Shown: positions 58,366 to 64,000 of the stretch, piece by piece
Position numbering within the stretch: position 1 is the first letter of the stretch
Layout of the letters: each line of letters begins with the position of its first letter
Origin: an uncultured Muribaculaceae bacterium
GTDB lineage: Bacteria; Bacteroidota; Bacteroidia; Bacteroidales; Muribaculaceae
Reading direction: 5' to 3'
DNA length: 64,000 nt
NCBI GenBank assembly: GCA_947525975.1
Contig: CANNVE010000005.1
Span: 62,001-126,000 of the forward strand
Translations under genes and position numbers: made by a program
The notes under the pieces: generated by a model
Seen by the model: the letters and a program-made list of their open reading frames with translations, nothing else
The model's database searches: none
Told to the model about the DNA's origin: nothing

Positions 58366-58707
58366 AAAACGAAAAAAGCGTGAGTGCCATCATCGGTTGC
58401 CCGTTCTCACTGCTTGAGGCCTTCGCATTGCCCGGTAAAGTAGAACGAGCAACGATTGCAGAGGCCTCACGCAAATATGTATCATGAGCCACGGCAGCGC
58501 CTCACGCGCCTACCGGGGCTGAATATACATATCCACACAAGACATCTACCGTTGCTGCATCCCTGACTTTACCTTTGAAAGTTGCGAAGTTTCAAGCAGT
58601 CAAGAAAGAGCGCGGATAAACGCTTTTCAATATGTCATGGACTTGCCACTATGGCAAGCCATCTTTATCCCGCCCGCGAACCCTCAAGGGCCTCCGCAAG
58701 CGGTATG
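58366..58707 (-). ncRNA. Structured RNA of unknown class (small RNA gene or attenuator leader)
   Basis: About 340 nt on the minus strand, from just behind the -7 box at 58714-58721 to a T-tract. In transcription order: hairpin A (58670-58703; the CCGCTTGCG arm pairs fully with CGCGGGCGG only if G-U pairs are allowed, which fails on the plus strand), hairpin B (58639-58660, CTTGCCA/TGGCAAG), hairpin C (58564-58602, TGACT..TTGAAA / TTTCAA..AGTCA), hairpin D (58475-58532, ATATGTAT and AGCC closing stems around a GCGC stem), and hairpin E (58378-58472, 25 paired bases in four blocks, GCGTGAG/CTCACGC at the base) followed by six U. The next start codon is about 50 nt beyond. No RNase P, tmRNA, SRP or known riboswitch core was recognised. 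Confidence 0.7.
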
Positions 58708-58713
58708 TTGTCA

Positions 58714-58721
58714 CAAAATTA
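58714..58721 (-). promoter_or_regulatory. -7 box ahead of the structured RNA
   Basis: The complement reads TAATTTTG (TAnnTTTG). Transcription would start near 58707. The -33 region is AT-rich without a clear TTTG. Between the T-tract at 58372 and the start codon at 58319 there is no second TAnnTTTG, so the downstream operon seems to depend on this promoter. The stretch 58722-58890 shows nothing else. Confidence 0.55.
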
Positions 58722-58891
58722 TGACTTTTTATTGAATCTATCTTGATTATGATGGGTTTTTTAGAATATTTAACATTTGCGGGCGGTACAAGAATGTGCA
58801 GCCCTTCGCGGATGGCGACTATTGCTTAAGTGAATTGTTCTATCTTCACTGACTCATCGATGAGATATGCGCATAAGGGTGACATGCGCTA

Positions 58892-58922
58892 TTGTGCATG
58901 TCAGTATTTTGAGGTAACTTTG
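58892..58922 (+). promoter_or_regulatory. Promoter of the Crp/Fnr-type regulator
   Basis: TTG (58892-58894), spacer 20 bp, TAACTTTG (58915-58922). The start of transcription near 58929 leaves a leader of about 15 nt before the ATG at 58944. Confidence 0.7.
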
Positions 58923-58943
58923 TCATTTGGAAAATCGGCGCTT

Positions 58944-59519
58944 ATGACTGACAATTTCAATACATATATCGAGCATATCGATTTTGATGCCTGGCGCAGG
59001 CTTTGCGTCAGAAAGGGCGCTTTGCGGTGTTTGGCCAAGGGGGAAGAATTCGTGTCAATTGGCGAGGTAGGCCGATATATCGGGTTTATCGTTTCCGGCG
59101 CGCTTAAATATGTGGCTTATTCGGATGACGGCGCGGAGCATGTCATGGGGTTGGTGTTTGGCGATGGTTTTGTAGCCGACTGGCCATTCTGTCTGTATGG
59201 GCAAAGGGCCAAGCTGGCGATTGTGGCGGTTTCAGATTGCGAGATATTCTGCATTCCGTCTTCAACGGTCAAAGAAATTATGGATTCCGATCTTGATTTC
59301 CGAGATATTGTGATGCACTCTACCGAAGCGGTATATGCCACAGTCTATGATAGATACGTGGATCTGTACCGCAAATCGCCTCAGCGGAGGTATGAAGAGC
59401 TCATTGTCAGGTATCCCGACCTCTTTGACATCTTTTCGCTCAAGGACATCGCATCGTTTCTCAATATCACTCCCACTCATTTGAGCCGATTGCGAAAAAG
59501 CGACCGCCACCAATGTTAA
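58944..59519 (+). CDS. Crp/Fnr-family transcriptional regulator
   Basis: 191 residues from the ATG at 58944 (MTDNFNTYIEHIDFDAWRRLC); the longer frame to 58830 would cross the promoter. The cyclic-nucleotide-binding-like barrel shows GALRCLAKGEEFVSIGEVGRYIGFIVSGALKYVAYSDDGAEHVMGLVFGDGFVADWP, and the C-terminal HTH has SPQRRYEELIVRYPDLFDIFSLKDIASFLNITPTHLSRLRK, as usual for the short Bacteroidota Crp relatives. The cysteines do not form an Fnr-type cluster pattern, so an iron-sulfur sensor is unlikely; the ligand is unknown. Divergent from the structured RNA and its operon, hence a candidate regulator of either neighbour. Ends in its own terminator. Confidence 0.92.
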   Translation: MTDNFNTYIEHIDFDAWRRLCVRKGALRCLAKGEEFVSIGEVGRYIGFIVSGALKYVAYSDDGAEHVMGLVFGDGFVADWPFCLYGQRAKLAIVAVSDCEIFCIPSSTVKEIMDSDLDFRDIVMHSTEAVYATVYDRYVDLYRKSPQRRYEELIVRYPDLFDIFSLKDIASFLNITPTHLSRLRKSDRHQC

Positions 59520-59530
59520 AAACATCGACT

Positions 59531-59553
59531 CTCAACATTTGTTGAGATTTTTT
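59531..59553 (+). terminator. Terminator after the Crp/Fnr-type gene
   Basis: CTCAAC (59531-59536), loop ATTT, GTTGAG (59541-59546), ATTTTTT: a short 6-bp stem with a six-T tract. Confidence 0.75.
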
Positions 59554-59567
59554 ATGTTTATTCACCG

Positions 59568-59575
59568 TAACTTTG
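59568..59575 (+). promoter_or_regulatory. -7 box of the DUF3943-lipoprotein operon
   Basis: TAACTTTG, 30 bp before the ATG at 59606. The TTG of the preceding terminator stem (59542-59544) lies 23 bp upstream and could serve as the -33 box. Confidence 0.55.
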
Positions 59576-59605
59576 CTTATCGTTCAGGTAACAAAGTTGT
59601 GTTTT

Positions 59606-61213
59606 ATGAAAGTAATCATTATTTCTATAATCATCCTTTTCCCTTTAATTGTATTTGCGCATGAGCCGGCTCGTGACAACGTTGATGCTGTAGCCCCCTT
59701 TTGTGGTTCTGCTGAGCATTTTGATGGATGCAGTCAAGGCCATCGCCACATATTCCATTTGCCGGTTTTGCCTGATAGTGTAGACGTCAGGCGTCAGAAA
59801 AATAAACACTTTTGGAGAGCTGGAGCGGAAACTATAGGTTTCAACATCGGTTTGTGGGCTTTTGATCGATACGTCCTTGACGGCCATTATGCTTATATCT
59901 CTTGGAACACCATTAAAGAGAATTTCAAGCATGGCTTTGAATGGGATGATGACCATCTGCATACCAATATGTTTGATCATCCGTATAATGGCAGCATTTT
60001 TTTCAATGCAGGACGGTCTAATGGCTTCAATTTCTGGCAATCAGAGTTGTTCGCCATAGGAGGAAGTGCCATGTGGGAGATGTTTATGGAATGCGAGTAT
60101 CCATCTACTAATGATATTATTGCAACACCTATAGGTGGAGCTGCGATAGGAGAGGTGTTGTATCGTGCATCAGATCTGATATTAGATGACACAAGTGGCG
60201 GCGGAGAAAGATTCGGAAGGGAGGCGGCTGCATTCGTGATCAATCCCATGCGCGGACTGACACGAATGATAACCGGAGACGCATGGCGTCGTCGTTCAAC
60301 TACCGGCAGAAGATTTGGTGTTCCGCCTATTGACATGGAATTGTCTTTGGGTGGAAGAATGCTTTCTCTTTGGGACAACGATGAAGGAACAAGAGTAGGA
60401 GCCGCTGCGCAGATAAAGATTGAATATGGTGATAAGTTTGAGGATGTGACCAAAACGCCCTACGGCTACTTCTCTTTCTTGATGGAAATACAAGGCATAA
60501 AAACACAGCCGCTTTTAAGCCGGGTGGAGATTGTAGGGCGTCTGTTGTCAAAAGAGATCGTAGATAAGAAGAATGTCAAGGCTTCAGTTGGTATGTACCA
60601 GCATTTTGACTTTTTTGATTCTGACACTATCAAAAGACGGGAACCTAATCGCAGTCAGTTGTTTCCTTGTGTCGTGCCCTACAAGCTTGGTGCTCCGGCT
60701 TCGGTGGGAGGTGGAGTCATGGCCCAATATGTTCCATCTGATGATTTTGTTTTTGAAGGCTATTTTCATGCCAATGGCCTGATGCTCGCAGGAATCCTGA
60801 CTGACTTTTACAGGGACTATCACCGTAACTATAATTGGGGCTCAGGCTTCTCGTTAAAGGCGGGCATCAATGCTAATCTGTTCAAAGACCGACTGATTAT
60901 CGGTCTGGCAAATCAATTTTACAAAGTCTATACATGGAAAGGTTATGACCAAAATGCTGATTGGTCAACCGCACCGGATGGTAAGCCTGTCAATATTCAG
61001 GGTGATCGGTCGACATCAACATTCAATCATCTGGAAGCGACAATGAAATGCCGATTGTTGAAACGACTTTATTTGTCGGCTGGAGTTGATCTGTATTGGC
61101 GTAGTACGAGTTACGATGACTTGGAGATCAGAGAGGGCAATGTATCTACTAAGTATCCAAGGGTGCATAGTAAGCAAGTGGGCACCCGTCTGATGTTAAC
61201 GTATCAATTGTGA
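59606..61213 (+). CDS. DUF3943 family outer-membrane protein
   Basis: 535 residues from the ATG at 59606 (MKVIIISIIILFPLIVFAHEPARDN), giving a signal peptide. The conserved centre reads EMFMECEYPSTNDIIATPIGGAAIGEVLYRASDLILDD, followed by RFGREAAAFVINPMRGLTRMITGDAW, which I associate with DUF3943. The second half alternates short polar and aromatic segments (ELSLGGRMLSLWD, AAAQIKIEYGDKFE, YFSFLMEIQGIKTQPLLSRVEIVGRLLS) and ends LMLTYQL, a beta-barrel-like C-terminus, so an outer-membrane barrel is probable. Function unknown. AT-rich; the small lipoprotein gene follows after 7 bp. Confidence 0.82.
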   Translation: MKVIIISIIILFPLIVFAHEPARDNVDAVAPFCGSAEHFDGCSQGHRHIFHLPVLPDSVDVRRQKNKHFWRAGAETIGFNIGLWAFDRYVLDGHYAYISWNTIKENFKHGFEWDDDHLHTNMFDHPYNGSIFFNAGRSNGFNFWQSELFAIGGSAMWEMFMECEYPSTNDIIATPIGGAAIGEVLYRASDLILDDTSGGGERFGREAAAFVINPMRGLTRMITGDAWRRRSTTGRRFGVPPIDMELSLGGRMLSLWDNDEGTRVGAAAQIKIEYGDKFEDVTKTPYGYFSFLMEIQGIKTQPLLSRVEIVGRLLSKEIVDKKNVKASVGMYQHFDFFDSDTIKRREPNRSQLFPCVVPYKLGAPASVGGGVMAQYVPSDDFVFEGYFHANGLMLAGILTDFYRDYHRNYNWGSGFSLKAGINANLFKDRLIIGLANQFYKVYTWKGYDQNADWSTAPDGKPVNIQGDRSTSTFNHLEATMKCRLLKRLYLSAGVDLYWRSTSYDDLEIREGNVSTKYPRVHSKQVGTRLMLTYQL

Positions 61214-61220
61214 GAGATAT

Positions 61221-61517
61221 ATGAAGAAAGGACTCCTGTTTGTATTTTGCGTATCGCTTTTGTCGTTTCCCTCGTGCTCAACACATCTCAATGTCGACGG
61301 GCTTTCGAAAAAAAGTATAGTCGGATATTTCAAGAATGGGTATGTTCTTGATTCCGATAATAAAGTGCGAGGCACTTACCGTAACGGCTATTTGTTGGAT
61401 AATGATTCAAGCATAATCGGAACGTACAGGAATGGGTATATCCTGAATATGAATGACAGTGTTGTCGCGACATATTCCAATGGATTCATCTTGAATGTTT
61501 CCCCAAAGCGGAATTGA
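61221..61517 (+). CDS. Small lipoprotein with four beta-flower-like repeats
   Basis: 98 residues. A signal peptide ends in the lipobox LSFPSC (Cys19). The rest is built from four repeats of about 16-17 residues: VGYFKNGYVLDSDNKVR, GTYRNGYLLDNDSSII, GTYRNGYILNMNDSVV and ATYSNGFILNVS. The 'G.Y.NGY.(L/I)(D/N).(D/N)' unit repeated four times is the pattern described for the beta-flower fold predicted from structure models. It would form a compact four-petal domain on the outer membrane or in the periplasm. Close behind the DUF3943 gene, probably co-transcribed; the 26-codon ORF overlaps its stop by one base. Confidence 0.8.
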   Translation: MKKGLLFVFCVSLLSFPSCSTHLNVDGLSKKSIVGYFKNGYVLDSDNKVRGTYRNGYLLDNDSSIIGTYRNGYILNMNDSVVATYSNGFILNVSPKRN

Positions 61518-61597
61518 TGATGTGTATCGTAGATTTTCTATTTATTTTATTTATCTTTGTGCTTATGATATTTCTCGGATTTGTGGTTCTATTGTAA
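61517..61597 (+). CDS. 26-residue hydrophobic micro-protein (candidate)
   Basis: ATG at 61517 overlaps the stop of the lipoprotein gene by one base (TGATG), and the frame runs 26 codons to TAA. The product, starting MMCIVDFLFILFIF and ending GFVVLL, is a single continuous membrane helix. The translational overlap is the same device used between real genes of this window (tex/folK-like, thioesterase/dprA), which supports it; the short length and the AT-rich sequence mean chance remains possible. Confidence 0.4.
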   Translation: MMCIVDFLFILFIFVLMIFLGFVVLL

Positions 61598-61622
61598 AGT
61601 ATAATTATTAGTTGATCTGAAT

Positions 61623-61805
61623 ATGGAAGGCTTTGATTTCTGGTTAGTGCTTATTTTCGGTATTTATTTCATTGTCTCGTCAGCGGTCGGCCTATACAAT
61701 GACTTCAAAGATAAGGGCGCGACCCGATGGTGGAGGTGGGCGCTTGATTCTCTCGGTCTTATCGTCGGCATAGGTTTCCTCTGCGAGCTTTTTGTCTTGA
61801 GTTAA
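61623..61805 (+). CDS. Small membrane protein of unknown function
   Basis: 60 residues: MEGFDFWLVLIFGIYFIVSSAVGLYNDF, a charged loop KDKGATRWWRW, then ALDSLGLIVGIGFLCELFVLS. Two membrane helices joined by a basic Trp-rich loop. No family recognised. It ends 12 bp from the convergent murF-alr stop, and lies behind the lipoprotein and micro-ORF, so it may be the last gene of that operon. Confidence 0.6.
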   Translation: MEGFDFWLVLIFGIYFIVSSAVGLYNDFKDKGATRWWRWALDSLGLIVGIGFLCELFVLS

Positions 61806-61817
61806 GAGCCGGTGATG

Positions 61818-64000
61818 TCATTCGCGGTAGTATATGCGCTTGACTCGGGGGGAGATTGATGTGAATATTTCGTAGGGGATGGTGCCGAGCGTGTCTGAAA
61901 GGCGCTCTACGGGGGCATTCTCTCCGAATATCTCCACGCGGTCGCCGATGCGGGCGTCTGCTCCGGTGACGTCGATCATGCATTGGTCCATGCAGATGGT
62001 GCCAATCACAGGGCACATCTTGCCGTTGACGAGGAATGATGCCGCGCCGTTTGAAAGATGTCGGTCGAGGCCATCGGCGTATCCGATGGGTACAGTTGCT
62101 ATTACAGAAGGCGATGTCACCTTTCCCTTGCATCCATATCCGATGGACGTGCCTTCGCCCCAGTGCTTGAGAGATATAATGGTGGTGTAAAGGCTCGAGA
62201 CCACAGAGTGCTTGTCGGCTGTGGGCACAGGCGAAATTCCGTAGAGGCCTATGCCGAGTCGGGCAAAATCATAGTGATGTTCGGGATAGCGCATGATGCC
62301 GGCCGTGTTGAGCACATGGCGCTTCGGCCGGTAGGGGAGGCCGCTGATGATGCTGTCGCTCATCTCTCTGAAAGCCTGCAGCTGCCCCTCGGTGTATGAA
62401 TCGAGATCGAGGCAGTCCGACGTGGCCAGATGCGAGAATATGGTGCTTGCTTTCACCTGCCGCTGGCTGTTGAGGATGGATAGCAGTTGCGGAATCTCGT
62501 CGGCGAGAAATCCCACGCGGTGCATACCTGTGTCAAGCTTTATGTGCACAGGATAGTCGGTGATGCCGAGGCGCTTGGCCTCTGAAATCAGCATCTCGAG
62601 TTCGCGAATGCAGAATACTGACGGTTCAAGCCTGTTGGTGAAAAGCGCCTTGTAGTTGTTTGTGATGGGATTCATCACGATAATGGGCATGGTGATGCCT
62701 CCGCGCCGGAGTTCGGCCCCTTCGTCAATCACTGCAACGGCCAGGTATGATGCGCCTTGGCTTTGCAGAGTCTTCGAGAGCTCGAGCGCGCCGATGCCGT
62801 ATCCCGAAGCCTTGACCATGCCTATAAGCCCGGTGCCGGCTTTGAGTTTTGAGCGGTAGAGGTTGAAATTATCTACGATCGATCGCAGATTCACTTCCAT
62901 CACCGTGTCATGCCTCGGCGCCTCGAGGTGGGTCTTGATGTCTTCAAATCCTTCCTCGGCTGGGCCGCAGACAAGGATGGCTTCCTCGCTGAAGTCATTG
63001 ATTGAGTAGCGCTCGATAAAGTCTGATGGCTTTCGCGCCTTTATGATGCGGGAAATGCCTGTCGATGCGGCGAGCCGGCCTATTTCAGCCTGGTCATGGT
63101 CGCAGTATCCTCCGCCGAGCACAAGTGTGATCTGTCGGCCGTGCGGAGTGTGACGCCGTGCGTGGTTTATTGCCGCGGCGAGTGAAGGCGTGTGGCAAGG
63201 GAATCCGTCGTATACGATCAGGCAGTCATGCAGGGTCTCGGTCACGTCGATGCGCGGAGAGATTTTCGATGCGATGCCGCGTATGGATGCCGCGTCGGGG
63301 GCGACATTTGCGGCGTGCGTGGCCACGGCTATGGCCAAGTCTTCGATTGTGCCGTCAACGGGATGTAGTCTCAATCCGGAATTCCGCTCTTTTACGGCTT
63401 TAAGCGCCTGCTCGATGATGCCGCTGTCGGCGGGATAGAACACGTCGGAGCATCCGGTGAATAATTTTGCTTTTTCTGCGGCTTTCTCTTGCATTGAAGT
63501 GAAGCCGTCGCTGTGCTCATCGGTGAGCGACGTGAAGACGCCTATTGTGGGCTCGATCACCTTTTTCAGAGCTTCCATCTCGCCTCGGCATGATATGCCG
63601 GCCTCGAAGATGCCTATTTGTGTGGAGTCGTCGATGGCGCATACCGACAGGGGCACTCCGATCTGCGAATTGAAGCTGCGGGGCGAGCGCGTGATGCGGA
63701 ATCTTGATTGGAGCAATCGAGCTATCAGTTCTTTGGCCACTGTCTTTCCCCTGCTTCCGGTGATGCCGATGACCGGGATGTCGGCATGGAGGTTGCGCAC
63801 ATGCGCGGCCATGGCCTGCAGTGACTCTGCAACGCTGTCTACTTTCCAGAATTCCGCACCGGCGCCTTCTGGCACTGCATAGCCTCGGTCCACCACAAAA
63901 TGCCTGACTCCGGCTTCTAAAAGGGAGGGAATGAATTTGTGGCCGTCATTTCCGGCGGTGCGCAATGCGAAGAATATGGTTTCAGATGGATATGTGAGGT
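61818..64000 (-). CDS. Bifunctional MurF (UDP-MurNAc-tripeptide:D-Ala-D-Ala ligase) / alanine racemase, N-terminus cut
   Basis: At least 726 residues; the frame is open to the right edge (visible text begins TYPSETIFFALRTAGNDGHKFI), so the true start is outside the window. The MurF part has GITGSRGKTVAKELIARLLQSRFRI (ATP loop), NSQIGVPLSV, and FEAGISCRGEME. From about 350 residues in, a PLP-dependent alanine racemase begins: VMEVNLRSIVDNFNLYRSKL, VKASGYGIGALE (PLP Lys; usual form VKADAYGHG), VHIKLDTGMHRVGF, and VIATVPIGYADGLDR; the C-terminal barrel has GTICMDQCMIDVTG. The fusion supplies D-alanine and adds D-Ala-D-Ala to the cell-wall precursor, and is common in Bacteroidales. The last Cys/Asp region and stop are intact. 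Confidence 0.94.
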   Translation of the reverse strand, partial: LTYPSETIFFALRTAGNDGHKFIPSLLEAGVRHFVVDRGYAVPEGAGAEFWKVDSVAESLQAMAAHVRNLHADIPVIGITGSRGKTVAKELIARLLQSRFRITRSPRSFNSQIGVPLSVCAIDDSTQIGIFEAGISCRGEMEALKKVIEPTIGVFTSLTDEHSDGFTSMQEKAAEKAKLFTGCSDVFYPADSGIIEQALKAVKERNSGLRLHPVDGTIEDLAIAVATHAANVAPDAASIRGIASKISPRIDVTETLHDCLIVYDGFPCHTPSLAAAINHARRHTPHGRQITLVLGGGYCDHDQAEIGRLAASTGISRIIKARKPSDFIERYSINDFSEEAILVCGPAEEGFEDIKTHLEAPRHDTVMEVNLRSIVDNFNLYRSKLKAGTGLIGMVKASGYGIGALELSKTLQSQGASYLAVAVIDEGAELRRGGITMPIIVMNPITNNYKALFTNRLEPSVFCIRELEMLISEAKRLGITDYPVHIKLDTGMHRVGFLADEIPQLLSILNSQRQVKASTIFSHLATSDCLDLDSYTEGQLQAFREMSDSIISGLPYRPKRHVLNTAGIMRYPEHHYDFARLGIGLYGISPVPTADKHSVVSSLYTTIISLKHWGEGTSIGYGCKGKVTSPSVIATVPIGYADGLDRHLSNGAASFLVNGKMCPVIGTICMDQCMIDVTGADARIGDRVEIFGENAPVERLSDTLGTIPYEIFTSISPRVKRIYYRE

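Noticed and set aside
58366..58707. RNase P RNA, tmRNA, SRP RNA, 6S RNA or a known riboswitch (SAM, cobalamin, TPP, FMN)
   Set aside because: I looked on both strands for the RNase P GAGGAAAGUC core, tmRNA ends, the SRP GGAAGCAG loop and the main riboswitch boxes and found none; hence left as unclassified.
1..64000. CRISPR arrays, tRNA or rRNA genes
   Set aside because: No array of equal repeats and spacers and no tRNA cloverleaf with GTTC-type arm was found by eye in the intergenic stretches.

Overview
The window looks like a chromosomal segment of a Bacteroidota bacterium, order Bacteroidales, most plausibly a Muribaculaceae-type gut anaerobe (inference from gene content, not from an rRNA gene). 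The evidence is: type IX secretion sorting domains, glutamine synthetase type III, a MurF-alanine racemase fusion, a long PurF-like amidotransferase, class III ribonucleotide reductase, a DoxX + DUF1599 gene pair typical of Bacteroidales, and repeated -7 boxes of the Bacteroidota form TAnnTTTG, several with a TTG/TTTG box 20-21 bp upstream. The backbone is moderately GC-rich; a few stretches (20.3-21.2, 28.2-32.6 and 59.5-61.8 kb) are visibly more AT-rich.

Layout. 0-0.5 kb: PadR repressor and the start of a PspC-type gene, with an operator-like palindrome inside the promoter spacer. 0.6-0.87 kb: a cluster of intergenic repeats. 0.9-6.3 kb: minus-strand run acyltransferase, phosphoesterase, tex, FolK-YhcH fusion. 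6.5-12.6 kb: PurF-like protein, GlnN, DoxX-like membrane protein, DUF1599 protein. 12.7-16.6 kb: gyrA and a TPR protein. 16.9-20.1 kb: clpC and a lipoprotein. 20.1-21.2 kb: a large inverted repeat and an AT-rich orphan secreted protein. 21.3-25.9 kb: cell-wall amidase, dprA with a thioesterase, an N-terminal-Cys hydrolase, DUF486. 25.9-27.9 kb: GH51 arabinofuranosidase.

28.1-32.6 kb is an AT-rich accessory island: a cytosine-5 DNA methyltransferase, an MvaI/BcnI-type restriction endonuclease, an M48 peptidase and perhaps a decayed Fic-like remnant. It is followed by the translation operon thrS-infC-rpmI-rplT-rpsU (32.7-36.3 kb). The minus-strand arabinose operon (43.5 to 36.5 kb) encodes mutarotase, Na+/sugar symporter, AraD, AraA and a ribulokinase-type kinase. 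Together with the GH51 enzyme it would take arabinan-derived arabinose to D-xylulose 5-phosphate; rpe next door connects to the pentose phosphate pathway. 43.7-49.7 kb holds dedA, rpe, ftsK, a LolA-like gene and trxB; 50.0-53.0 kb holds nrdD-nrdG and a TSCPD protein; 53.1-54.1 kb an Rpn-family nuclease with a repeat tail.

54.2-58.7 kb is the most interesting part. Three minus-strand genes for secreted proteins (two ending in type IX-like sorting domains) are preceded by a ~340-nt stretch that carries a Bacteroidota promoter, a chain of hairpins whose G-U pairs indicate minus-strand transcription, and a final 25-bp hairpin plus T-tract that stops about 50 nt before the first start codon. No second promoter is visible after that terminator. 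This is either an unassigned small RNA gene or a long attenuator/riboswitch-like leader. Beyond it lie a Crp/Fnr regulator, a DUF3943 protein, a lipoprotein with four beta-flower-like repeats, a 26-codon hydrophobic ORF, a small membrane protein, and the cut murF-alr fusion at the right edge. No tRNA, rRNA, CRISPR array, transposase or integrase was recognised.
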